A stretch of DNA of 64,000 nucleotides from Pohlia nutans (Eukaryota; Streptophyta; Bryopsida; Bryales; Mniaceae): the NCBI GenBank assembly GCA_022496805.1, contig CM040094.1, positions 17,259,501-17,323,500 of the forward strand. Reading direction: 5' to 3'. Below are positions 45,047 to 57,500 of this stretch, one piece after another. A program made the position numbers and the translations under genes. Numbering within the stretch: position 1 is the first letter of the stretch; each line of letters begins with the position of its first letter. The notes under the pieces are model-generated. The model saw only the letters and a program-made list of their open reading frames with translations. It ran no database searches and was not told the origin of the DNA.

Positions 45047-45095
45047 TATCTCCGCCACGTTCTCCAACCCTACCGACCCGCATGACCTTCACTTT
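45047..45095 (-). mobile_element. SINE-like element, 5' half
   Basis: Head with the A-box-like region gtggcggagata at the LINE junction; partner of 39074-39211. Confidence 0.7.
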
Positions 45096-45519
45096 TTAAT
45101 TTTGGTATTTATACCAATGAGTGAATTCACAATGCTCGCAGCATTTCGAAGGATCAGGCAGCTGTGAACGTCTTGTGCAGCTACCGACGCAGAGTAAGGA
45201 GCTGCGACCATTTCCTTCAGTTGCATGTGCCTAGCCTGTAGGAATTACGGACCTATATACAACCCACACTATTACTCCCTGCCACCCTGACCTAGCCCGA
45301 GCTGGAAATGAATGTAACTATCATCACCCCAGTCACCATTCGACCTCACTAACAACAATCCAACTCGGGCAATAGCGAGGGTTCCATCACTCGGCCGAGA
45401 TTCAGCGACAGACTTGACTTTATAGAATATATCTGGATTTTTTTCTAACGAACAACGATTACAATTAAAATACAGTATTAAAGTATCAATAACTTTGCTA
45501 TGGAATACTTGATAGTGAT

Positions 45520-45725
45520 GAATACAGGAAAGTCTACATGCAGAGTTAAGTGGGCGAGCTGGTGGTCTTAGAGGAATCACCGTTACCGGTCTGTGTGAAA
45601 TAAACCTGAAGCATCGGCAGGGAGAATCGAACTCCCACCCCCAGCAAAAGCGTATTATCAAAACTTGACGGCGAAGGAATGAAAACGGACCCCCTGCCAG
45701 ATTTCCTCCCTCCCCATCATATAAT
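45520..45725 (-). mobile_element. SINE-like element (variant b), unit 2
   Basis: Counterpart of 31482-31716, with B box gggagttcgattctccctgc on the minus strand. Confidence 0.6.
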
Positions 45726-47029
45726 CTTCACTAACTTTACTATTATTTATACCAATGAGTAAATTCTCCGTGCTCGCAGCATTTTGAATGATCAGGGAGT
45801 TCTGGATGTCTTGTGCAGCTACTGACGCATAGAGTAAGGAACTGCGACCATCTCCTCACATGTGCCTTGCTTGTAGGAATTACGACATGCGTACAAATCA
45901 CTTGCTTAAGCTTAGTCACCTACTTAAGCTTAGTCACCTACTTGTAGAAGGAAAGCTTTAACATGTGTCGAGTTCTGAAGCTCAGAGAGGAAAGTGACAC
46001 TCACAGGGGAATCAACACACGGAAACCATATGTGAGCCCTATGCGAGGCAGAGTGTCTCACTGGCTTTTGAACCTCTGTCATTTTGCAGCAGTAGTGAAT
46101 TAGATGTTGTTTTCAAGCAATGGATGGTAGGAGAGTGAGTCACAAGGAGATCCTCTGAAATTCCCTAATACACATACGGGAGATTAAAGCAAATTCCATT
46201 GTAGGAATGGACACGTAAACGGGATTCAAATTTTCCGTGTTACACATGTATATGGGAATTTTAATTTCCCTAGTACTAGTAAGGGAATGTTACATCACAT
46301 AGGGAATTTGACTTTGATTCGAGCTTTGATTGGGGAATTTTCCAATTTATCTCAATAAAGTATGAATTTCATTCATATTTGGTATGGTAAATTCATAATG
46401 ATTTTGATAATTATTTTTAGTATAGACCACACTATACCTACATTACCACAAGTACTACAAGTAATCTCAATTACTTCGACTCAAACTTTCTTCGAATTCT
46501 ACAAGTAGTCTAAATTTTCATTATTTTTCCGGATCGGATTAAATAAGATAATTGGTGTATAATGGTATACATTACATCATAAATCCTAACTACCTACCCA
46601 TTCAATCATTTTTTGAGTGATGTGTAGAATTGAATTTTGTTTTCAAATCCATCATGCACTTTTTGCACTAAAATAATTTCTACAAAATTCTATGGAATGA
46701 TAGCTTCATCACCTTCATGCATGTATGATCCGATTAGAATGGAGATGATTTGTGAAAATTTTATGCTTCATTTCAACCCATAGTGATCAACCAAAAGTTT
46801 ATAAGTAAGATCTTAGTTCAAAACGAATCAAATGTGCTCTTGAAAAAATCAACTCATAAAATTAAGCAACTAAAAAATCTCCAAAAATCAATACTATGTC
46901 ATATTAAATCTAATTTCCACATCATATTTTGAGAGGTCCACGTGACCATGAACCAATCAGAAGATGACATGTGGCACTTTTGGACAAAATGTAATCAAGT
47001 AATGTTGAAACTGACCATGTCGTGAGTAA

Positions 47030-47275
47030 TTGATAGTGATGCCTACAGGAAAGTCTACATGCAGAATTAAATCGGGGACGTGGAGGTCTGCCAGCAGTCA
47101 TCATTGCCAATGTGAGAAATGGACCCGAATCACCGGTAGGGAGAAATGGAGAATCGAACTCCCACCCCCGCAAAAGCGTACTAAAAAATAAAATGATGAA
47201 GAATGAAGAACCTAGCAGTGCATTCTCATTGAATACCTCCACGAGGTTCCCCAACCTCCACCACCACATGATCTA
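47030..47275 (-). mobile_element. SINE-like element copy, unit 2
   Basis: Same order as 33226-33470, with a small local duplication (gagaaatggagaatcg) before the B box. Confidence 0.6.
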
Positions 47276-47878
47276 CGTATTTTAACTTAATTATTAATAC
47301 CAATGTGTGGACTCACAATGCTCCCAGCATTTTCAAGGATCAGGCAGTTGTGAACGTCTTGTGCAGCTACCGACGCAGAGTAAGGAACTGCGACCATTTC
47401 CTTCAGTTGCATGTGCATGTCCTGTAGGAATTACGGACCTACACAACCCACACTGTTACTCCCTGCCACCCTGACCTGGCCCGAGCTGGGAATGAATGTA
47501 ACTATCATCACCCCAGTCACCATTCGATCTCACTAACAACAATCCAACTCGGGCAATAAGGACGGAGGGTTCATGACATAGCCGGGGATTCAGCAACAGA
47601 TCGTCCGACGCACACCCCTTCTCGATCAGGTCCCTCAAACAGATCATTACGTACGTTACAGAGACAGCTAAATATTAATTTGAAATCCCGCCTAAGTTAG
47701 AGCTTGGGCCATGAGGAATCACTGCATGCATGCCGTGCTTGGGCATCAGCGTTTTCTTAGAGGGGTGCTTGAGCTCCCAGCTCTTCATATCTGCAACATT
47801 ATTTTAGGAAGAACCCTGCAAGAATTCCGCTAATATGCTTCACCAGGAAATTGAATTGCACTGGTGTTAAATCCTTTA

Positions 47879-48376
47879 CCCCTAAACGTCAAAGCGTCCA
47901 GAAAGTGGACATCTAACAGATTCAAACCCTTCTCACATTCTCATCAATGCTTGGATGAAAGTCATCCAATGTGTTTGGAGATTCTTTATCAAGTTGTTGT
48001 CCTATCTAATGGTTGGATTTAGTCATACTTCATGATTACATACTTTTCTAAAACAGTTACTAGTGTAGAAGTATGTCAAGTCGTTGACTAAGCAAAAATT
48101 GTGTTGACTGTAGATGAAAACTGCCTTGTAAAAATGAGGTCAAGAAAATATTAAAATCTTGTTCGTAATCAAATTTTGAAGGAATTTTTAATTATAACTT
48201 TCAAATATTATAACTAAATATTGGTGATAGTATTAGTGAATCGAACCGTACAAATGGAATCTACAATTCAAAATCTAGAGCTTTCATTTGTAAATCTATT
48301 CCAAAACACTCTTCTAAATAGTACTTTATGATCAAACTGTCAATTCTAGCCAGGGACACCCTGGTACGTTTAGGGG
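47879..48376. mobile_element. TTAA-flanked element (piggyBac-like), unit 2 copy
   Basis: Counterpart of 35833-36336. The left target has decayed to TTTA (47875-47878). The right TTAA (48377-48380) has been used by the next element. Confidence 0.82.
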
Positions 48377-48380
48377 TTAA

Positions 48381-49183
48381 CCCTTTAGTGCCTAGGGTAC
48401 TGTAGCAGACAACTCTGGATTTCAGTGGGTTTTTCCACTGTGGTTGAGACTACCAAAAATAGAATGGGTTAAATTAGAAAGTAACCGTACAATTCTATTC
48501 TCAACTCGAGAGCACACATTTTATTAAAATTTGAGAATCATCCGATGGTGGGATCGGAAGATTATAGTATGTATTTGAACTGTATAATGCACGCTCAAAA
48601 ACGAGATTTTGGGGGGTGTGTGACTTCAAAGTTAAATAGATTTTGAGGTAAATTTTCAAAAATAAAAGCAAAGACGTTCAGCTATGCCCTATGTCAAAAC
48701 CTCTCCGTTGCAATCTTTCATATCAAAAATAGACTCACACATAATTATTGTGAGATTTATAAGTGAAAGTGACTTGTCCATGTACGGTTTAGGACAAAAT
48801 TTTATACGTTGAAAATTGACAGGAGTGGGTACATTAGTCAAGATCGGATTACACACACTAATGGAAGATGAAGAAGAGAACACAATCCAAAAAAATAAAA
48901 CAAGATAACAAACTTCCAAACACAAGAAATACTACACAATACATATGTTGTATTTGTAAGTATTTACTGTATTTTCAAGTATTTGCAGTATTTTTGCGTT
49001 CTGTTGATAGGTATTTTGATAGTTGTACAATTCCAAATTGAATTTTTTTTTTTCTGGAAGGCGCGTAATGTATGTGCGCAAATCTGAACTTCAGAACTGA
49101 AGTTCCAATTCTTCACGGATTCTCTGTTATTTGCATTTCCGACGTTGCAGTGACCATAATCTGGCTTGCTAGGCACTAAAGGG
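48381..49183. mobile_element. TTAA-flanked element (piggyBac-like), 803 bp
   Basis: Ends ccctttagtgcctag and ctaggcactaaaggg are perfect inverted repeats between TTAA 48377-48380 and TTAA 49184-49187. Unit 1 lacks it: 36337-36345 runs straight from ttaa into catctaatgtccc. The two internal small frames do not look like transposase. Confidence 0.9.
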
Positions 49184-51224
49184 TTAACCTCTAATGTCCC
49201 AAGAGACCGCAATGTGGTTGTTTGTGTGCTCAAGCAAACTGCCACATCCACTTTCAACATGTTTAATAAATATCTTTTCTTTTGGATACTTCTTCCTCTA
49301 ATCTTTCCAATGATATAACTCATACTTCGAAATGATCATCCATGAACTAGTTATAAAATTCAAAAGGCATTGCCTTCATTTTCATTCGAATTCAGTGCAT
49401 AATTATGAAAACTTCTCAACTAATGTGAAGGGCGTTGCACAACAGAGAGCTAGATTTGTCAAAAAAAGACGTGTATACTGTGTAAAACATTTGCCATTAC
49501 TAGGCCATTAATACTATATTATAATTACGGAAAAGGTCTAAATGTATTTAAATGCAATCATTTTCAAAACCTTTGGAGTCTTTGCAACATATCACCATAT
49601 GTGGTCCCTCAAACGGATCGAAAGTGTCATACCACGCAAAGCATCATACTGCGTTCAAAGCCTCATTTTGCAGCTGCATTATTGAACTGGGTGCTGCTTT
49701 GAATCAACTGAAGGCATGACATGGCATGGCAGCAAAGTGAGTGAGTGAGAGATACAGTATATCAATCAGAGTGATTGTTGCAATTGCGAGTGAGTGTACA
49801 TATATATGTGGGTTGTTGGAATCTGCTATATATGCGCTAGCTAGTTGTAATGATACGATTGTTACTGTTCTGACTCTCAGTACTGGCGCTCTGTCTGTGA
49901 TCCAGGAAGAGCAGCAAGCAACTCATGCATGGACGTGCAGCATGACGACGGGGCAGAGCCGCAGAGGCAACAGTAAGTTATGTGACAATGGGTTGCATGC
50001 CACCCCCACCATTGTAACATTCTAGTCATCACCCTACTATTGTAAGCTGAGGCATCTGGAAACATGTGTGCATTGAGGAGTGTAAAAGAGCCACGGACTC
50101 ATCCTCTCCTTGAGTTGGATCCGTTCTGATTTTGTGAGAATCTACGTTCCACGGGCACCTTTTATTACGGAGGAGCATTGTTACTGTTATAATTATTCGT
50201 TCATATTTAGTTTCGTTGAAACATTTTGGGAAATGAGAGAGGATTTCAGAATTTTGGATTACGACAATTGGACTCTAGGTCTATGAATATGTTATGAGAA
50301 TTCAAAGTATTGAACATAATTAGGTGCACCATAACTTCACACTAGGCTTCACGTTTTGATGTAAACATGTTCATGTTTGTTCTATGCAAGAGTTGGGTAA
50401 ATCATGATTAGAGATGTAATTTCAAACAATGGGCATTATGGATATTACCACTCTTGTGCATAATCCACACAAGACTATCAATGGAGTTCTCTTTTCATTG
50501 TGCACTATCAAATACCCCACGTCGTGCTCACGTTCGACATTACTGAATTACATTTTGTCCAAAAGTGCCACATGTCATCTTGTGATTGGTTTATGGTGAC
50601 GTGCACCTCTCAAAATATGATGTGGAAATCAGATCAAATGTCAATAGAATTGTACTCAATGATTTATTTCAAAAGAATTCTATGTACACTTGATTTACTT
50701 TCCAACTTTCCGAATGTGGTTACCATTAGTTTCTTGTAATACACCTTAAAATGAAAACTTCACACATTATAGTTATATGTGAAGTTGAGCATAATATTTC
50801 CGCAAGAGCAAAGTCCAAGCAAAACTAGATTTTCAACTTGAAGTGCCGCAAAAATGAGTTTTTTCTTTTTGAATTTTGATCAATAACAATGCTCTATATT
50901 GTCAGGTAGATTTGAACCTTGAAGCTCCTCAATGCGAATGAAGCGGCTCCCCCATACCTCACACAAGTTCCCGAAGGAGAATCTTCACGTAACCCAACAC
51001 CAAGCACATGCTCACCAACACCAAGCAAGTTGGCACTTCATGTCAAAAATGGTCAATGAAAGTTATTTACAAAACAAAAACTCTGATCAAAAGACAAGTT
51101 ACTTGGCTTTGAATTTCCGAATAATTCTATTGTAGTTATTTCTATAGAACATCAAAGTCTTAAAATGTACACACAATATGAAAAACAAGATCATATCATT
51201 AGAAAAAGGTAAGCAGATGGATTG

Positions 51225-51455
51225 TACGCCTACTGGAAAGTATATATGCAGAGTTAAATAGGGGAGCTGGTGGTCTTACAGCAGTCACCATTGCCGATAC
51301 GCGAGAAATGGACCTGAAGCACCGGTAGGGAGAATCGAACTCCCAGCCCCGCCACAGCGTACTATAAAAACTTGCCCGAGAAGCTGGTCGAATCTGGCAG
51401 AGCATTCTCGATGAGTATCTCCGTCAGATTCACCAAGCTCCTCAGTCACATAACC
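51225..51455 (-). mobile_element. SINE-like element copy, unit 3
   Basis: B box forward gggagaatcgaactccc at about 51327-51344; degraded head (agattctgacggag-like). Confidence 0.6.
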
Positions 51456-51749
51456 TGATTATTTTAACTTTATTATTTATACCAATGTGTGAATTCACAA
51501 TGCACCCAGTATTTTGAAGGATCAGGTAGTTGTGAATGTCTTGTGCAACTACTGACGCAGAGTAAGGAACTGCGACCATTTCCTTCAGTTGCATGTGCCT
51601 AGCCTGTAGACCTACAACCCACACTATTACTCCCTGCCACCCTGACCTGGCCCGAGCTCGAAATGAATGTAACTATCATCACCCCAGTCACCATTCGATC
51701 TCACTATCAAAATCCAACTTGGGCAATAGAGTTAACCAAAAAGAAGAGA

Positions 51750-52419
51750 AAATACATGTTAGGTGAGGTGAGTTTGACCCGTATCTAAGGCAGCCAAACA
51801 AACTGGCATGGTTTCCAAAGTTTTCAAAATAGAAAGGAGTGTGAACTAGTTTTGCGGTCACAAAGGAGGCAAAACTGAGATGAAGGTGAGTTCAAAGAGA
51901 GCTGAGGCTTGGACCACATCCACTTGAAATATAATTAGGTGACTGCATTGATTAGTTGGCTCTGACAACTTGGAGCTCGTGTCTAAAATTGAAGATAGAG
52001 GGTATCTTCTTCCCTTGGAACTTTGATTTCGGTTACACTAATAGAGGGCATGCAGTCTGACTTCCTGAAATTTTGCGGGTCAGAACACCTGTTCTGTTTT
52101 CGATTAACACTAATATCGATTGAAGGTTCATGCACTAGAAGGAAATGTATCGTTTTCACTTACTATAAATGAAAAAGAAATGAAAGGGCGCTAGGCACAT
52201 GGGCTGTGTTAGTGCTCATGAGTAGTTTTGGTCACAAGAAGACAAAAACGTAAGTATAATATTCCGCCACTATCCATTGTTCCCACGAAATGAGGAATGA
52301 AAAACGTCAGGTTTGCTACTAGTGATAACTCAACTAAGATTCACCAACAAATCAACCGATGCACACCCCTTCTCGATCAGGTCCCTTAAATAGATCGAAT
52401 GTGTCCTACGTACATGGAG
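51750..52419. other. Intergenic right of the array; nothing supported
   Basis: One array-like phrase (cacaccccttctcgatcagg) recurs at about 52363-52382. No gene. Confidence 0.35.
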
Positions 52420-52618
52420 CGCATATGGTTCCCCTGTGTTGATTCCCCAGTGAGTGTCACGTACTTTTCCCTGTGATTCGAGTTTTTGACATGCGTACAA
52501 ATCACCAGCTTAAGTTTAGTCACCGACTTGTAGAAAGAAAGCTTTAACACATGTCGAGTTTTGAAGCTCAGAGGGGAAAGTGGCACTTACACGGGAATCA
52601 ACATAGGGAAATCATATG
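52420..52618. mobile_element. Foldback element
   Basis: The left arm catatggttcccctgtgttg and right arm (caacatagggaaatcatatg) are inverted with further matching inward. Half copies lie at 31886-32050 and 45885-46040. Confidence 0.6.
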
Positions 52619-52959
52619 AGAGTGAAACAAAGAAGTTTGGATTGGACGGGAATGGAAACCTGAAACCATGGTTGAGAGACCGTCAATTCTTTTGCATAAA
52701 AAATCAATTGATTATATTTTATTCCCTATTTTCAATTCATTATTTTGGACTCTCAAAAAAGTTTGGCCACTCAATCCCATGGCCTCTCAACTTGGACAGT
52801 TATTGTGTGAAGTGGCCCTAACATGGGTTTTTCCCTCGCGTGCCGTCTTCGGTTGAGTGCCTTTGTATCCGTAACTCTTGCAATAATACAAGTTTCATTT
52901 GTGTCAACAAAAAATGATAAAAAACAGCAAAAAATAAAACAAATAAAAATAACTAAGAA

Positions 52960-53102
52960 TTATGTAGTTGGTTCAAATGGCTGCAGGAATTGGTAGCAAA
53001 CGAGGGAAGTCAACCTGAGAAATCGAACCAGCCCAGAAAGCCACACTGATTCGAACTCCCAACCTACTCCATGCTCTAAACCATCAAACCACCTTAAAGT
53101 CT
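52960..53102 (-). mobile_element. tRNA-derived SINE
   Basis: On the minus strand the A-box-like tggtttgatggtttagagca (53092-53073) and B-box-like gggagttcgaatc (53060-53048) have near-tRNA spacing. Confidence 0.55.
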
Positions 53103-53291
53103 TAAAATCAGTACGGAATTCTTGCGAAAAATGCACGAACCCATGAAATATCAGATGTCGCACGGAAATTGTTGAAAATCCGTAAGGTCCTAAATTCCTG
53201 ATGAATTCCTGATGTAGTGTAGACAATGTACGCAATAAGCAAATTAAGTAAAAGCATGCTTATTGTGCTTAATGCCCAATGTAGGCATTAA

Positions 53292-53830
53292 CCCCTAAAC
53301 GTCCATGCATCCAGTTACTGGATGTTTGTTGGTCAAACCCAATTTCGATCTTGAAGATGACTTTTGTTGCTAATACACCCAACTAAGAAAATGAAGTTTA
53401 TTAAGTCCAGTTTGTACTCCACTTTTCAAATCTTAAAAATTCCAATTATTGAGTATTTTCTTGCTTTTGCAAGCTTTGTAGCTGAAGGTTTGAATTACAC
53501 TACATAGGACGTTCACCTTTCGAATTTCAAAATCTAAATAAAAAATTTCTATGGAAAACACATCATGTGATTCTCCATTGTAATTTGTACCTGCTCCCCA
53601 AAAAAAATTAATTTTTTTAAGGTTTTTTGTAATAAAAATTATTTTTTGAAGTATTTGACCTAAAAATTTGTTAAAAAGGCCGTATTAAATCAAAAAAATC
53701 TGAAAATTTCAAGACTGATAGGAAACATTCAATTCCATGCATGAAAAATGTTATAAAATATATTTTGATAAATCTTGAAGGCTAAATTATGTAGTTTGAC
53801 TTTCCTACAAAGGAGTGGTACGTTTAAGGG
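53292..53830. mobile_element. TTAA-flanked element (piggyBac-like), 539 bp
   Basis: Ends cccctaaacgtcc and gtacgtttaaggg, with TTAA at 53288-53291 and 53831-53834. A subterminal hairpin (catccagttactggatg) parallels that in 35833-36336. Confidence 0.82.
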
Positions 53831-53894
53831 TTAAGTACATTTGGTACACTTTTCCTTAATGTTCCATTTTTAAGATATTTTGATGATACATTAA

Positions 53895-54130
53895 GTTTAT
53901 CATAAGCAATTGTGTTTTTTGATGGTGTAAAGTGCCAAAAAGTCCAAATTGACCTCTTGTTTCTTTTGTAGTTTTAAGTAGGTTCTATATAGAATTCCTT
54001 TTGTTCAAATTCATTTTTTCTTTGATCAACACATACAATATTTTTCACTAATTCTGGTGAAATAAAATTTGGTCAAATTTAAAATGTATTTTTCACAATA
54101 TGATAAACTGCATTTGTGATTTTAAACCAA
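53895..54130. repeat. Diverged copy of the intronic TTAA MITE family
   Basis: Shares phrases with 58288-58446 and 59430-59620 (ttcaaattcattttttctttg, ttcactaattctggtgaaat). The ends are decayed. Confidence 0.5.
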
Positions 54131-54527
54131 CGAATACTTGAGCCTTTTGAGGCTTGTCACGTCAATGGCATCTCTGGCCGTTGTTGGAATTTAGAAATGT
54201 AGGGGTGATATATCATCAAAAGACACAATCACTTACGATAAAAGGAGGTCCAATATGGAAATGCCATGCTCTCAATACGTAAAGCACTCAACAATTTTGC
54301 TGACTATAGAGATTCTAAATAAAATTTATTTACAATAAAAATTGAGTTCCAAGTTTCACCCATCCAATGCTCGAACTTCTCTCGTCTCTATGATAAGTTG
54401 AATGAATTTGTTGCCTACATGTAACTGGAGAACCAATCGTACAGCCTTGTCAATATTTTGCTCCTGAGCAGAGCACCATTTCACAATGGGAATTGCATGT
54501 TCTCACAAGCTCAACTCCAAGGAAATC

Positions 54528-57500
54528 TTAAACATCGATAATATCATTCGGTAGCTTCATTTTGTCTCCTCCACGGAGATACTGCCGGCAGGCATAGAAC
54601 AATGCATCATGAAACTTGGGTGCGTTGTCCATAAATACAAAGTGTCCACCCTGCAATAAGCAAAACAGATTAAAGTAAGTGGCTAAACAGTGCTCAAGAA
54701 TATCCACACTATTTTAGTATTAGTGTAATGTCAACAATGTCGTAATCAACTACACTGTTGCTCATTAAGGTAGGAGCACCTAATTCCGACAGTGTACCCA
54801 ATGCCGATAATTTCTTGACATGGTAGTCATCCTAGAACGTAAATCTAGGTAGACCATAGATAGCTTATCATTTTGGTCAACAAACAATAAGGTCTCTATG
54901 ACGTGCTTAGATTTGTGTTCTGAAATGACTACCTTGTATAGAAATTATCGGCAGGTACACTGTTGGAATTGGGTGCTCCTACCTTATGTGTTCTTAAAAG
55001 CCGGTGGCTATAATGACATTCTTGCCCTAGTATGAAAACCATCCTTCTCAAGCCTTAGGAATACCTAGTAGTTTCTTATCTAATAGGGTTGTCTTTACAA
55101 AAGAGAAACATGAAAGTTTAGGGACAAAGAAACAAAGAAGAAAGAAACAAAGGTGGTATAAAATTTCTTATTTGTCACCTATACAAAGACTTCTTCCACT
55201 TGAATACAATTAGATGGGGTTTTGTAGAATCAAGAATGATACGATTTTCAAGCATTTGTCAGTGATTAAATCATAACTATCACCAGAATATTCTGAACAC
55301 AATGAATAGAACATGTACCTCGGGAACACGAAGAATTTCACAGGGAACGTTCATTCGTTCCCGAGCAGCTTTGGCGCCTGAGTAAAGCATCCAGTCGTCG
55401 ACGCCATAAATAAACGAGGTTGGCACTTTCCAATCCGGTGCACTACACACATCACAAGAATTTAGAACTTAAAATGATTAATCTCTAAATGATTAATCTC
55501 TAAATGATTAATCTCTAAAGGACCAAGGATTCATGGTTTTAAAATGAAAAATTCAATCGATTATAATGTGAAAAATATATTTCAAGTGGGACCACACTTT
55601 ATATCACCGGAATCAGTGAAAAACATTGCATGTGTTGGTCAAAAAGAAAAGAAATTTGAACTAAAGGAACTCCACATAGGTCGTACTCAAAACTGCTTAG
55701 AAAAACATAAGGCCCAATTCCAGCTTCTTGGTCCTTCACGGGTTCATAAACTAATTAAAACTAACAGCATTATAGAACTGAAAATTACCTACTAGGTGAA
55801 GCCTCATACCTGTCAACAAGTGGTGTTCGGGCGAATCCTCCAAAAGAGAATATGTACTTTAGGCAGAGTTCTCCACTTGCTTTAGCTGCCAAAGTGTGAA
55901 ACATATAATCTACAAATCAAGAAGCAACAGTTAATAAACAACCACAGTATGACTTATGATAGCTGTCCATATTATTACTCAAAACTATTACAGTGCCCCT
56001 ATTTCACATTAAAATACAAATATATGTATTTATACATATCCAATTTCCTTTTTACCACAATCTTAAAAATCAAGTTGTACAACAAAGTGTTATTTTCATA
56101 ACACTGTTAAGCCCTAGACTTTGTACCCCTACTAAAGTTTCCAAGATTCTTTCTGATGCTCTTTGTTTTCGTATCTTAAGTTTGTCTTACTTGCTTGACT
56201 CCTACTAAATTCCCTCATATAATGGCAAGTGTCATCTTTCACTCCATGTTCCAAGGAATGTTACTGTATCTTTATAAAAAAGGCGGTGCGATACCCTATT
56301 GCGTAAGAATGTTATGTTTACAAGTGCATGTAATGTGAAATTGCTTCCTTTTGCACATGGGTTAGAAAAGGTGATTAATTTCACTGTTCATTTGCTGGTT
56401 AGTATTACTGCTCCTAATTGATTTTGGAGCAGTGTCATAAGGACACAGGTGCACAATCACCTTATAAATTAGATGCCTGACTAGTTAACAATTTGGTCTC
56501 ATACATGCTCCGATAGATATCTCACTACGGTTGACATCCTTAACAGTTTAAGACCTCTACAGCTGGCTTCATCACTAACAAAATTAAGATGAGGGTTGCA
56601 AATGCATTGAATAGAAATTCACTAACCAGAAAGCAATTTGGACTCTTGGTCATTTAAAGTTTCCCCAGATCCAAACTTGCCCCCAAATCGTGCTCCTGAA
56701 TACCAATTTACCAAGTTTGGACCCCACGGTCCCAACCACCTGCAACCAGAAAGAGAATGTCAGTCACTGAAAATCTTTTACCACAATTCGTTCAAAGGTG
56801 AGGAGGAATAGTGTCCCTATAGTACATAGGAGTTTGCCACTTGTCATTCTCACTTCCACTGAGAGTGCCATGTTCTTTCCAGGTGATGAGAGTGACATGA
56901 GCTGGCATGCCATGTTTATTATAAAGTTACCATTCGTCATTGGAACACTACATCCAAAAGGTTTACTTGAATTTTTTATCATTTTAAGTTCTACAGAAAA
57001 TTTTCTTTTACAGGGACACTATATCTCCAAAAAGTCAAATAGTGTCCATCTTGAAAAATAGTGTTCCAGACACTAAATCACAGAATTTTAGTGTACTGGA
57101 CTCTTGTACTTGAATTCTACTGTTTCATAGCCATATTGAAAGCCTTACCTTATGACTCTTTGTGGAGTGAAATTGGATTCCCAAAGGAAGTTCGCCACAA
57201 CACCTTTCCAAGTTGCCCTAAATTGCATAAATCGATCCGAGCCGGCAATGAAGCCTGCTGGACCCACCAGTACCAGATGCTTCACATGCTCTGGATACTA
57301 CACAAAACAATGAAAATAATAAGACGGCTTAAACATCAAGGATTCATGGTTTAAAAATGATAACTGACATTGTGAAAACTATAATTCAGATGGGACCAAA
57401 TTCTATATCACTAGAATCGGTGAAGAACATTGCATGTGTTTGTCCAAAAAGAAATAAATTTGAACAAAAAGAACCCCCATACAAGACCTACTCAAAAACG

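Larger units (their letters stand above)
27190..51750. repeat. Tandem segmental array, three copies of a multi-kb unit
   Basis: The same landmark (tggtccctcaaacggatcga) opens near-identical sequence at 27555, 36755 and 49602. Blocks follow in the same order: landmark region, SINE-like element, a block at 31.06-33.08 / 45.1-46.88 kb, a block at 33.1-34.07 / 46.9-47.87 kb, and a block at 36.34-36.75 / 49.19-49.60 kb. Unit 1 spans about 9.2 kb and unit 2 about 12.8 kb, of which about 5.8 kb is a LINE. Unit 3 is cut short and rearranged. I see no host gene in it. Differences between copies are mostly clean transposon insertions. Confidence 0.8.

Noticed and set aside
48689..49323. Two small frames inside the 803-bp TTAA element as transposase
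   Set aside because: Too short, low complexity, no recognisable catalytic residues.
27190..51750. CRISPR-like or phage-like array
   Set aside because: Repeats are long, dispersed and eukaryotic TE-derived; no short regular repeat-spacer pattern.
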